Numbered from the stretch's first letter, positions 1 to 5,931 are shown. The stretch is 10,725 bases of DNA from Phycisphaerae bacterium (GCA_030667885.1 DAOUVA010000090.1:1-10725); one strand, 5' to 3'. The notes: generated from the sequence alone by a model not told the origin. Program-made: numbers and translations.

Positions 1-98
1 AGGGGCATATCAAACTCCAGGACCACGGTAATCCGATGCGCTTTCGTAATATCTGGATCCGCGAGCTGCCGGAACAGCCGTATCTGATTCAGGACTGA
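1..98 (+). CDS. DUF1080 / 3-keto-disaccharide hydrolase-like protein, C-terminal end (partial)
   Basis: Only the last 31 codons lie in the window; the reading frame starts at base 3 and ends at the TGA at 96-98. The peptide contains LQDHGNPMRFRNIWIREL, which closely matches the end of DUF1080 domains (the 3-keto-disaccharide hydrolase family, laminarinase-like jelly roll). In that family the 'G-x-I-x-LQDHG-x-P-x-x-FRNIWIR' strand closes the sandwich, and the protein normally stops shortly afterwards, as it does here. Family members are usually exported and act on modified disaccharides or glycans; that role is inferred from the family. The next gene starts 62 bases downstream on the same strand, so the two may share a transcript. 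The rest of the protein, including any signal peptide, is outside the window. Confidence 0.85.
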   Translation, partial: GHIKLQDHGNPMRFRNIWIRELPEQPYLIQD

Positions 99-116
99 TC
101 ATTTGTCGCCGGCATT

Positions 117-144
117 TTGAAAATAAAGGCAACAGCAATATATT
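117..144 (+). promoter_or_regulatory. Possible sigma70-like promoter before the PhoD-like gene
   Basis: TTGAAA at 117-122 and TATATT at 139-144 are separated by 16 bases. The -10-like box lies only about 16 bases before the start codon at 161, so a transcript from here would have a very short leader covering little more than the ribosome binding site. The gap after the DUF1080 gene is short and has no terminator, so readthrough from upstream is an equally good explanation. Confidence 0.2.
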
Positions 145-160
145 CTGGAAAGGAACGGAA

Positions 161-1996
161 ATGAACTTTACGAAAACAAGAGTGTTCACGGCAATCATAG
201 TTCTCATCTTGTTGTTTAGTATAACTAACGCTCAAGTTCCAACAGTCCCGGAAGTATCCAGGGACAAAGTTATTTGCTTTGCACTTTACACCGTCCATAA
301 CAATATTATGAAGATGACGGCTCAGTTGTATCCGCTCAAGGAAGGTGAAGACAGAACAGTCCGACTCGAAACCAAACAGTCAGGAAGCTGGAAACAAATA
401 GCCAAGGCACCGGTTGTCGAAAAGGGCTGGACGGCGGTTTTTCGCGTTGAGAACTGGAACACGACAAAGGATATCGAATATCGTGTTGTCCACGGCAAGA
501 ACGCCTATTACACCGGCATCATCCGCAAAGACCCTGCCAGTAAAAATACCATCGTCGTGGCGGCGTTTACAGGTAATTCAATAAATCCAAATCACGGTGG
601 TGACATACCTAAAGACGATATCGTCGAAAACCTTAAAAAGATAAAACCTGACCTTCTGTTTTTCTCCGGAGACCAGGTCTATGACCATAACAGGCATTAT
701 GCCGCCTGGCTTAAATTCGGCAGGGACTTCGGAGATATTATTCGTATTACCCCAACGGTTACAATACCTGATGACCATGACGTCGGTCAAGCCAATTTAT
801 GGGGCGCCGGAGGAAGGCTATCACATACCCGTGCCGGTCATGACGGCGGGTATGCCGCCCCGCTTGAGTACGTTAAAGAAGTTGAGCGGGCGCAAACCAG
901 TCATCTTCCCGATCCTTATGATCCCACTCCCATAGAACGAGGTATCGGGGTTTATTATACTTCCCTGACCGTAGGCGGAGTAAATTTCGCCATTATCGAG
1001 GACAGGAAATTCAAGTCCGGCCCGGACGGACTTGTTCCCAAGCGCGGGCCCCGGCCCGACCATATTCTAGACCCTACTTATGATCCGAAGAGTGTGGATG
1101 TGCCCGGGGCTATATTATTAGGTGAACGCCAGTTAAAGTTCCTCCGTCAGTGGGGAACCGACTGGCGCGGCGCAGATATGAAGGCTGTACTGTCACAGAC
1201 AATCTTTTGCGGCGGTGCACATATTCACGGCAAGACAGGGAACCGGTTGCACGCCGATATGGACTCGAACGGCTGGCCTCAAACGGGACGTAATAAAGCA
1301 ATCGCCGAGATACGCAGGGCTTTTGCCATACATATTGCAGGCGACCAACACTTAGCAACAATCTTTCATCACGGGATAGACGACTGGAACGACTCGTGCT
1401 ATTCGTTCTGCGTACCTTCGATTGCGAATCTTTATTTGCGGTGGTGGAGACCGCTTGAGGCGGGTAAGAACCGCGAACCGGGTAGGCCGGAATATACGGG
1501 GGAATTCTCAGATGGCTTTGGAAATAAAGTGACTTGTCTGGCCGTTGCCAATCCGAGTCCGGAAGCGAACGGCGGGCAGAAGCTGACGACGCGTGCGGCC
1601 GGATTCGGTATCGTTAAATTCGATAAGAAGAAAAGAGAAATCACAATCGAATGCTGGCCCAGAAATGTAGATATCACAAATCCAAATACCAAGCAATATC
1701 CCGGGTGGCCCAGGACCATTAAACAAGAGGATAACTATGGACGTAAGGCTGTCGCATATTTGCCGACTATACGGGTCAGAGGAATGAGAAATCCCGTTGT
1801 GCAGGTCATTGACGAGTCGAACTATGAAATCATCTACACCCTTCGCATAAATGGAACTTCTTTCAGGCCCAAAGTCTTTAAAGAAGGCTCGTACACGGTA
1901 AAGGTCGGCGAACCTGGCACAGATAAGATGAAAACTCTCGAAGGTGTCCGAAGCCTTTCGCCTGATACAACCAAAACGATACGAGTAAGGCTCTAA
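161..1996 (+). CDS. Secreted PhoD-like metallophosphatase (calcineurin-like phosphoesterase fold)
   Basis: A complete 611-residue protein with a signal peptide (basic start, hydrophobic residues 8-22, likely cleavage after TNA near residue 24). A phosphatase core follows. Visible metal-site motifs are GDQVYD at 170-175, PDDHDVGQ at 203-210, GGAHIHG at 351-357 and GDQHLATIFHHG at 394-405. These correspond to the GD-x-x-Y, DDH-(E/D) and GD-x-H blocks of PhoD-type alkaline phosphatases and phosphodiesterases, a family that hydrolyses phosphoesters outside the cytoplasm. Residues 30-125 look like a beta-rich N-terminal domain. About 70 residues at the C-terminus (from 'NPVVQVID') look like a small beta-sandwich. 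The start is supported by the purine-rich GGAAAGGAACGGAA just upstream and by the signal peptide. The true substrate is unknown. The neighbouring DUF1080 gene suggests a phosphorylated or sulfated glycan setting, which is inference. Confidence 0.88.
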   Translation: MNFTKTRVFTAIIVLILLFSITNAQVPTVPEVSRDKVICFALYTVHNNIMKMTAQLYPLKEGEDRTVRLETKQSGSWKQIAKAPVVEKGWTAVFRVENWNTTKDIEYRVVHGKNAYYTGIIRKDPASKNTIVVAAFTGNSINPNHGGDIPKDDIVENLKKIKPDLLFFSGDQVYDHNRHYAAWLKFGRDFGDIIRITPTVTIPDDHDVGQANLWGAGGRLSHTRAGHDGGYAAPLEYVKEVERAQTSHLPDPYDPTPIERGIGVYYTSLTVGGVNFAIIEDRKFKSGPDGLVPKRGPRPDHILDPTYDPKSVDVPGAILLGERQLKFLRQWGTDWRGADMKAVLSQTIFCGGAHIHGKTGNRLHADMDSNGWPQTGRNKAIAEIRRAFAIHIAGDQHLATIFHHGIDDWNDSCYSFCVPSIANLYLRWWRPLEAGKNREPGRPEYTGEFSDGFGNKVTCLAVANPSPEANGGQKLTTRAAGFGIVKFDKKKREITIECWPRNVDITNPNTKQYPGWPRTIKQEDNYGRKAVAYLPTIRVRGMRNPVVQVIDESNYEIIYTLRINGTSFRPKVFKEGSYTVKVGEPGTDKMKTLEGVRSLSPDTTKTIRVRL

Positions 1997-2035
1997 GTTC
2001 GAGTTCTCGTGACGACATATAGTAAATAAACGTGC

Positions 2036-2085
2036 AAAAAAAGCCCCCGCCTTGAAGGAGTGTGGATAGAACAAAACAGGGGCTT
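2036..2085 (-). terminator. Long-loop hairpin with T-tract, leftward transcription
   Basis: On the minus strand, AAGCCCC (2085 to 2079) pairs with GGGGCTT (2047 to 2041), followed by a run of seven T (2042 to 2036). The 31-base loop contains a smaller hairpin, CCTTCAAGG. There is no T-run on the plus side, so it should end the leftward transcript of the pseudopilin-like gene that stops at 2289, not that of the phosphatase gene. Confidence 0.6.
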
Positions 2086-2088
2086 AAC

Positions 2089-2125
2089 GACTTCCTTCCC
2101 TGGAACAAGACTTCCGTCCTTGGAA
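2089..2125. repeat. Two-copy tandem repeat, 20-base period
   Basis: GACTTCCTTCCCTGGAA (2089-2105) is followed by GACTTCCGTCCTTGGAA (2109-2125), identical at 15 of 17 positions. Each copy has TTCC and GGAA in inverted orientation. The repeat lies between the terminator at 2036-2085 and the end of the pseudopilin-like gene, inside the 3' untranslated part of that leftward transcript. Function unknown. Confidence 0.6.
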
Positions 2126-2227
2126 TACGAAATATCAGAGACTATATCTAAGTACCATCTGTTATACCTGATGTAACGGATTTTCCTAATGAAACACTTT
2201 TTTTACGTTTATGAATACCCTCTCAAT

Positions 2228-2285
2228 ACGAGTTCGTTGTTTAAAATGGCCTGCTGCGCGTTTTAAAATAGAAGATGGAGGGTGG
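2228..2285. repeat. Direct repeat copy A, next to the pseudopilin stop codon
   Basis: This copy contains GAGTTCGTTGTTTAAAATGG (2230-2249) followed by CCT. It aligns with copy B at 3182-3236: about 22 of the first 25 bases match, followed by a looser match through a shared GCGTT and GAAGATG/AAAGATG. A third, shorter match lies at 3995-4009. Copies A and B are in the same orientation and flank the pseudopilin-like gene. Confidence 0.6.
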
Positions 2286-2288
2286 CCT

Positions 2289-3053
2289 TCAATCGGGAAG
2301 ATATCGCATCCATTCCGGCCAGTTTTCCGGCATCGCACCGCCAGCCCGCGTCCACGGCCCGGCCTCATCATACTCCCGGTTCCATTTCATTTGCCAAAGC
2401 CTTTTGAGCCGGACGTGCTGCACCGACCAATCCAACATGGCTACGTTAATCGCTTCATTATGTCGGTTCAGGCAGAAACGTTTCATGTTATCCCCAAAGC
2501 TATCGCTCCACTCCCCTTCGAAGTCAGGAGGATTATCGACGTGGTGCGGGGCGCCGCCCACCCAGAGGCAATCGGCAAAAGCCGGGATATAACTGGCCTG
2601 TTTGACATTCTTCGTTCGCCAGTTCATCGTGGTGGAGGCCCCCCATTGCTCTTGTACACCAGAGGGCGGATTGAAAAGGAACTCGTTGATGCCGTAGCTG
2701 CCGGTGTAATCCCCGGATTCCCAAAGCATGAACGTATCGCCCCAACTCGCCTGCCCCACATCCTTGCGCTCGCCAACCATGGGACAATAGCGCATATCGC
2801 TGGACTTGTAGTAAGGCTCGGCCGGCTCCATCCATTCGAAATAGTTGCCTGCACCAGCCATGAAGAAGCCATTGTTATCATCGGCGTAGAAGTTCAGCAC
2901 CAGCCCCCACTGCTTCAGATTCGCCAGGCAGATAACCGACTTGGCCTGTTTGCGCACCTTCTGAAGCGCCGGCATCAATATCGCCATCAACAATGCGATA
3001 ATGGCAATTACCACTAAAAGTTCTATTAAAGTAAAACCGTCCTTCTTACGCAT
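2289..3053 (-). CDS. Pseudopilin-like protein, H-X9-DW variant (type II secretion G-like)
   Basis: A 254-residue protein with a class III prepilin leader: MRKKDG, then FTLIELLVV at 7-15. Cleavage and N-methylation are expected between G6 and F7, with E11 as the conserved mature Glu5. A hydrophobic helix spans 7-29, followed by the MPALQKVR segment typical of the large planctomycete and lentisphaere family. Near the C-terminus, H198 and D208 are nine residues apart, as in the 'prepilin-type processing-associated H-X9-DG' motif, but the Gly is W209. The Met at 3053 is preferred over the in-frame Met at 3086 because GGAGG lies 10 bases upstream and the leader then begins correctly. It would be inserted in the inner membrane and processed by a prepilin peptidase. 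No secretion ATPase, secretin or peptidase gene is nearby. Its biological role is not known to me; these proteins occur as many solitary copies in such genomes. Confidence 0.87.
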   Translation of the reverse strand: MRKKDGFTLIELLVVIAIIALLMAILMPALQKVRKQAKSVICLANLKQWGLVLNFYADDNNGFFMAGAGNYFEWMEPAEPYYKSSDMRYCPMVGERKDVGQASWGDTFMLWESGDYTGSYGINEFLFNPPSGVQEQWGASTTMNWRTKNVKQASYIPAFADCLWVGGAPHHVDNPPDFEGEWSDSFGDNMKRFCLNRHNEAINVAMLDWSVQHVRLKRLWQMKWNREYDEAGPWTRAGGAMPENWPEWMRYLPD

Positions 3054-3116
3054 GATCTTTTGCCCTCCTTTTTCAAAGAGATACAATGAGTTTTGCCGGT
3101 ATGCTTATCTATTGTA

Positions 3117-3146
3117 ATTATAACACAATTGGCTGAGGCAATACAA
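3117..3146 (-). promoter_or_regulatory. Promoter of the first pseudopilin-like gene
   Basis: On the minus strand a perfect TATAAT (3122 to 3117) follows a weak -35 TTGTAT (3146 to 3141) with an 18-base spacer. Transcription would begin near 3110, leaving a leader of about 57 bases that includes the GGAGG site before the start at 3053. The perfect -10 box is the main support. Confidence 0.5.
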
Positions 3147-3181
3147 GCTGTTGGCTTTTTTTTTAGACTGTAATGTGTTAG

Positions 3182-3236
3182 TAGGAGTTCGTCGTTTAAA
3201 TGGCCTATGTGAAGCGTTGAATTGAAAGATGTGGGG
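3182..3236. repeat. Direct repeat copy B, upstream of the pseudopilin promoter
   Basis: GAGTTCGTCGTTTAAATGGC (3185-3204) followed by CT is the counterpart of copy A at 2228-2285, with one substitution and one missing A in the core. The 15 bases TCGTCGTTTAAATGG recur exactly at 3995-4009. Copy B lies about 130 bases upstream of the first pseudopilin-like gene and in the same orientation as copy A. Confidence 0.55.
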
Positions 3237-3360
3237 CTGTATGTTGGATTCTACAAATAGATTTAACTGCTTTTTCGTTGCACTTCTACACAGTTATATC
3301 AACGAAGTATGCTAATACATATTAAAAAGGTTTTCCTTGACTGGAAGATAGGTAATTTGA

Positions 3361-3540
3361 TATAAATATATTCGGTATAGTTTTGTACGCTTAATTAGGT
3401 TGCTGTGGATTTTGCGTTGTAAAGGAAGGAGGCTGCATTTTAGATTTCCTTTTTCGTTTGCTGAATTGGAAACAGCCAATCCTGTTGCCGGTGGTGCAGG
3501 TATGATGTACTTTGACGATATTCGACTGTATGCACCTTAA
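3361..3540 (+). pseudogene. Decayed C-terminal remnant of a secreted carbohydrate-binding-type protein
   Basis: This stop-free stretch follows an in-frame TGA at 3358-3360 and ends at TAA 3538-3540. Its end reads ETANPVAGGAGMMYFDDIRL followed by YAP. The 'ANPV-x-GG-x-G-x-x-YFDDIRLY' ending is a familiar C-terminus of large exported planctomycete proteins with LamG-like or jelly-roll sugar-binding modules, where it is usually preceded by 'GFGNR'. Here IGN is found just upstream (ATTGGAAAC at 3465-3473) but in another frame, which suggests a small deletion between GN and ANP. No start codon with a ribosome binding site and no upstream domain can be recognised, so I interpret this as a relic. 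The match is from memory of the family; only residues from about base 3469 onward are convincing. Confidence 0.5.
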
Positions 3541-3610
3541 ATCGGAATCGACAGCTAAGATTGCATAGTTGATATATTGCAAATTTGTATTAACTCAGGG
3601 CTTATATCGA

Positions 3611-3751
3611 TTAATTCGGTATAGGCCCCGGTTGTTTAAGGGTATCGCAAATGAACTCCAGGTAAGCCGCTAAAAGGCCGGCCCAAGTCAGGATTTTATG
3701 TAGGATGTCTCTGAGATATGTTTTATCGTTCTGCACCGGCCGAACTAATTC
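3611..3751 (-). other. Short open stretch, possible gene fragment (46 codons)
   Basis: On the minus strand a stop-free stretch runs from just after a TAG (3752-3754) to TAA (3611-3613). It includes the segment LRDILHKILTWAGLLAAYLE and ends in PGPIPN. The composition looks protein-like (amphipathic helix, proline-rich tail). The same frame continues beyond the TAG for another 17 codons with a hydrophobic run (AVLFVLICIKIF). There is no start codon or ribosome binding site, and I do not recognise a family. It could be a degraded gene end or chance. Confidence 0.15.
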
Positions 3752-3829
3752 CTAAAGGTATCTGAAGATTTTAATGCAAATTAGAACGAATAGAACGGCT
3801 TTATCTTATCGCACTCATGACGAGCACAT

Positions 3830-3871
3830 AAAAAGCCCTTGCTTATAGAAGTCTCCAAGAAGCAAGGGCTT
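3830..3871 (-). terminator. Perfect 12-bp hairpin with T-tract, leftward transcription
   Basis: AAGCCCTTGCTT (3833-3844) and AAGCAAGGGCTT (3860-3871) are exact reverse complements with a 15-base loop. On the minus strand the stem is followed by further T (GGGCTTTTTATG), a good intrinsic terminator for leftward transcription. The nearest leftward gene ends at 4303, about 430 bases away, so it either closes a long 3' untranslated region or belongs to a lost gene. Confidence 0.65.
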
Positions 3872-3928
3872 ACCAGAAAGTTATATGTCTTATGTTATAT
3901 ATTAACCAACCGGCATTTTATGTAAATC

Positions 3929-3964
3929 AGGGGAAAGCCTAATTTTTCTATAGGGGAAAGTCCT
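3929..3964 (+). promoter_or_regulatory. Tandem AGGGGAAAG boxes, the second acting as Shine-Dalgarno site
   Basis: AGGGGAAAGCCT (3929-3940) and AGGGGAAAGTCCT (3952-3964) are 23 bases apart. Each is bounded by AGG and CCT in inverted orientation. The second copy ends directly before the ATG at 3965, with AGGGG eight bases upstream of it, so it serves as the ribosome binding site. The first copy could be an operator, a decoy ribosome site or part of a leader structure. Confidence 0.45.
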
Positions 3965-4144
3965 ATGTCAGTTACAACGATACCCTTCGCGAAATCGTCG
4001 TTTAAATGGAGTGCAAAGGAAAAACAAATATGGGAAGCTGGAGCAATTATTATATTAGTCTTAGCTGTTGACCTGTGCATCATAGGCATATACAAGGCAT
4101 TGCGACGCACAACTAAAGGATGCGATAAAAAGACAAAAAGGTAA
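3965..4144 (+). CDS. Small single-pass membrane protein, 59 residues
   Basis: This ORF starts with ATG after a well-placed AGGGG and ends at TAA 4142-4144. The N-terminal 24 residues are polar and basic (SSFKWSAKEKQIWEAG). A hydrophobic segment follows at about 26-43 (AIIILVLAVDLCIIGIYK) with one embedded Asp at 36. The tail is strongly basic (KALRRTTKGCDKKTKR, 44-59), which by the positive-inside rule places the C-terminus in the cytoplasm. I recognise no family. Support comes from the ribosome site, the coherent membrane-protein layout and the absence of any competing gene on either strand. The 15-base repeat TCGTCGTTTAAATGG lies inside its codons 11-15. It stands alone between two leftward pseudopilin-like genes; a role as a small regulator or toxin-like peptide is possible, but nothing shows it. 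Confidence 0.45.
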   Translation: MSVTTIPFAKSSFKWSAKEKQIWEAGAIIILVLAVDLCIIGIYKALRRTTKGCDKKTKR

Positions 4145-4302
4145 ATTGTTAGCAGCGAAGAACACCTCTGAAAAAAACTTTGAGCAGGAATGCGAGTGTT
4201 CATCAGTTAAAGTTCCTGGTAATAAATATTCTAAGAAGGCATTTACAATAATAACCATGGTGGTGCACAGCCAATGTTCCTGGACATCATTATTCGAGGG
4301 TC

Positions 4303-5115
4303 TTATAGGCCGCCACCATTTTCTTCCCAGGTTTCTCTCTTAACGACCCAGATGCCGGGTTGATAGGGTGTTTGCGTGGCGTGCTCGGGTATCCATAGTT
4401 TGGTTTTATGCCAGCTTTCGACATGGCCGTCATAGAAGGCGAGATTGGCAGAGCCATTATGGCGATACATTGTGGGGCCTCCACATCCGGCCGCCTTGTA
4501 GTCATTGACAGTGCCCTCCTGGCCCAACACGTCCCAACCGTCGATGTAATTGGCCCCCCGCCACTTACTCCACCAGTCGTGCGCTTCGTTGAAGTGCAGT
4601 TTGCGACCTGGCTGCCTGACGGTTGACATCTTGTAAGCCAACCTGGTCAGGTCCATGGTGGCGGTCCATGAGGGGCTACCTACCGAAGGATACCAGTCTT
4701 CGATATTGAAACCGTAACTAACAAGGGTTCCCCCTTCGCCGCCACTTTCAATGTCATAGGCGTGGGCCCAGGCTTTCTGTCTATCAGAGGGGCACTTGTA
4801 TTTCTTTGGAGTCTGAACGGATGATATATCCGTTTCGGCTCCTTCGTAACCGATGTATTTGCGGAAATCCGGATTGCCCGTCCATATGGATCCCGCCGGA
4901 TTGGAGGAATCGCGGCAAGGCACGCCCCAGTCATCAAAATTGGTTGCGTACAGTTGGTTGGCCAGGGCCAGACTATGGAGGTTGTTGGAGCATACCATCT
5001 TGCGCCCCTGGTCTCGTGCCATGTTCAATGCCGGCATTAAAATGGCCATCAGAATGGCAATGACGGCAATCACAACGAGGAGTTCGATTAGTGTGAATGC
5101 TCTTGATTTGCTCAT
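4303..5115 (-). CDS. Pseudopilin-like protein with H-X9-DG motif (type II secretion G-like)
   Basis: A 270-residue protein beginning MSKSRA, then FTLIELLVV at 7-15: a prepilin leader with Ala instead of the usual Gly at the cleavage site, and E11 as mature Glu5. A hydrophobic helix covers 7-29 and ends in MPALNMAR. The body is Trp- and Gly-rich with paired cysteines (C42, C67, C108, C211). The C-terminal motif is canonical: H219, nine residues, D229-G230 (YRHNGSANLAFYDGHV). The start is fixed by AGGAG seven bases upstream of the ATG and by the short leader. It is a paralogue of the gene at 2289-3053 in its first 35 residues and in the H-X9-D block, but the middles are divergent. It would be an inner-membrane-anchored, peptidase-processed surface or secretion-related protein. 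No secretion machinery genes accompany it. Confidence 0.88.
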   Translation of the reverse strand: MSKSRAFTLIELLVVIAVIAILMAILMPALNMARDQGRKMVCSNNLHSLALANQLYATNFDDWGVPCRDSSNPAGSIWTGNPDFRKYIGYEGAETDISSVQTPKKYKCPSDRQKAWAHAYDIESGGEGGTLVSYGFNIEDWYPSVGSPSWTATMDLTRLAYKMSTVRQPGRKLHFNEAHDWWSKWRGANYIDGWDVLGQEGTVNDYKAAGCGGPTMYRHNGSANLAFYDGHVESWHKTKLWIPEHATQTPYQPGIWVVKRETWEENGGGL

Positions 5116-5145
5116 GGCCTGTCTCCTTATATAGCTTACTACTAT

Positions 5146-5174
5146 ATCCTATACTGCATTGGTATGTAAGTCAA
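5146..5174 (-). promoter_or_regulatory. Promoter of the second pseudopilin-like gene
   Basis: On the minus strand TTGACT (5174 to 5169) and TAGGAT (5151 to 5146) are 17 bases apart, a good sigma70-type arrangement. The box is 30 bases upstream of the start codon at 5115, which gives a short leader containing AAGGAGAC. Confidence 0.45.
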
Positions 5175-5198
5175 CTGGAAAATCCGAGAGACAATAAT

Positions 5199-5252
5199 AA
5201 AGCCCCAGCAGTGCGGAGGGAGAGGAAAAAGCGAGATATCCCACATGGGCTT
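5199..5252 (-). terminator. Weak long-range hairpin ending in GGGGCTTTATTATT
   Basis: On the minus strand AAGCCC (5252 to 5247) can pair with GGGCTT (5205 to 5200) across 41 bases, followed by T-rich TATTATT. It lies about 40 bases past the stop of the 5293-5931 gene and is the likely end of the Wzz operon transcript. The long loop makes it less certain than the hairpin at 3830-3871. Confidence 0.35.
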
Positions 5253-5292
5253 GATGACGAACAAATGTTAAAAGGTCTAAAATGCGTCCGGC

Positions 5293-5931
5293 CTATATGT
5301 CAACACTCATGATTAGAAAGATTGCCTTGTCTTTCTTAGTCGCACCGACAATTCTCGGTTGTCCCGGCCGAAGAACCAGTTCGCTGGACACTTCAAACTT
5401 CGTTACTATTCCGTCTTGCTCCTCTGCTTCACTTTCTGAGGATAACACACTCTCTGAGGCAAGTTGTTTGAAGTCAAAACTCACTGCTATCCTGTTCATG
5501 TCGATAATTTTAGGTATAATCCGAAATGAAACGTGGCTTTCTCTTTCTTCATGTTCACCCCTCTCCTCATCAGAAACCTTCCTTTTTTCCTCTGCATTTT
5601 CCTCAGTGTTCATTTCTGCGGCAGATTCATTGGCCACAGCTAACTTGACAATAGAACTCACTTCTCCACCTTCATCTTCACGAATGATTTGCATAATCCT
5701 GTCCAAAGGTATCGAGTTTAGAGTCTCGATGTTTAACTGACCAGTGATTTCCTCCAATACCTCAAGTTCAACTGTCACTAAAGAGGCTTCCACTGAAATC
5801 GTGGCACCGGCAAACTGTTTTTGGGCATCAATCTCAGCGTCCTCTGCCACTGAATTATTGGCTGAAGGTACAAAGTAAATGAGCATTAGGAACGATGCAG
5901 CAATGATAAGAGCTTTCAGTTTTCTTGCCAT
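5293..5931 (-). CDS. Exported acidic protein, possibly related to secretin C-terminal segments
   Basis: A 212-residue protein with an N-terminal signal (basic MARKLK, hydrophobic 7-21, cleavage probably near residue 24-29). Residues 43-65 (TISVEASLVTVELEVLEEIT) resemble the 'VEA-x-x-V-x-V...LE' strand of type II/III secretins. Residues 100-132 form a very acidic, glutamate-rich low-complexity stretch. Residues 133-212 contain RIIPKI, a beta-rich part and LRPGQPRIVGATKKDKAIFLIMSVDI in two halves (LRPGQPRIVG and KDKAIFLIMSVDI). This is similar in layout to the end of secretin domains ('..GQ-x-x-x-x-G...LLL-x-x-x-I'). No complete secretin ring domain is present, so I would not call it a pore. 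It starts 73 bases after the Wzz-like gene with no terminator between, so it is probably in its operon. It could be an accessory protein for export of the polysaccharide; that is inference. Confidence 0.55.
   Translation of the reverse strand: MARKLKALIIAASFLMLIYFVPSANNSVAEDAEIDAQKQFAGATISVEASLVTVELEVLEEITGQLNIETLNSIPLDRIMQIIREDEGGEVSSIVKLAVANESAAEMNTEENAEEKRKVSDEERGEHEERESHVSFRIIPKIIDMNRIAVSFDFKQLASESVLSSESEAEEQDGIVTKFEVSSELVLRPGQPRIVGATKKDKAIFLIMSVDI

Larger units (their letters stand above)
3087..3964. other. 878-base AT-rich region without an intact gene
   Basis: Between the two pseudopilin-like genes I find no intact gene until the small ORF at 3965. The region holds, in order: the promoter at 3117-3146; a T9 run at 3155-3163 after a weak 4-bp stem; direct repeat copy B; a stop-free plus-strand stretch ending in a recognisable protein tail (3466-3540); an 11-base direct repeat ATTCGGTATAG at 3370-3380 and 3614-3624; a short minus-strand open stretch (3611-3751); and a strong hairpin (3830-3871). 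It reads like decayed accessory DNA. Confidence 0.55.

Noticed and set aside
1508..2074. 188-codon minus-strand open frame
   Set aside because: It lies antisense to the phosphatase gene and runs through the terminator region; no coding signal of its own.
2211..3017. 268-codon plus-strand open frame
   Set aside because: It is antisense to the pseudopilin-like gene, lacks a ribosome site and has no recognisable domain; the minus-strand protein has a clear leader and motif.
3147..3163. Plus-strand terminator (AAGC...GCTT stem and T9)
   Set aside because: The stem is only 4 bp and no plus-strand gene ends before it; the T-run is probably just AT-rich intergenic sequence.
3391..3582. 63-codon minus-strand frame
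   Set aside because: It is antisense to the better supported decayed tail ending YFDDIRLY and has no ribosome site.
3370..3624. 11-base direct repeat ATTCGGTATAG at 3370-3380 and 3614-3624 as target-site duplication around the relic
   Set aside because: There are no inverted ends or transposase between the copies, and a match of this length in AT-rich DNA can be chance.
4146..4343. Plus-strand frame starting with TTG two bases after the small membrane gene
   Set aside because: It begins with a rare start, has no recognisable domain and overlaps the end of the convergent pseudopilin-like gene by 41 bases. Translational coupling to the small gene is conceivable but unsupported.
5282..5740. 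152-codon plus-strand frame, serine- and leucine-rich
   Set aside because: It is a mirror of the glutamate-rich minus-strand exported protein; its composition comes from the opposite strand's codons.
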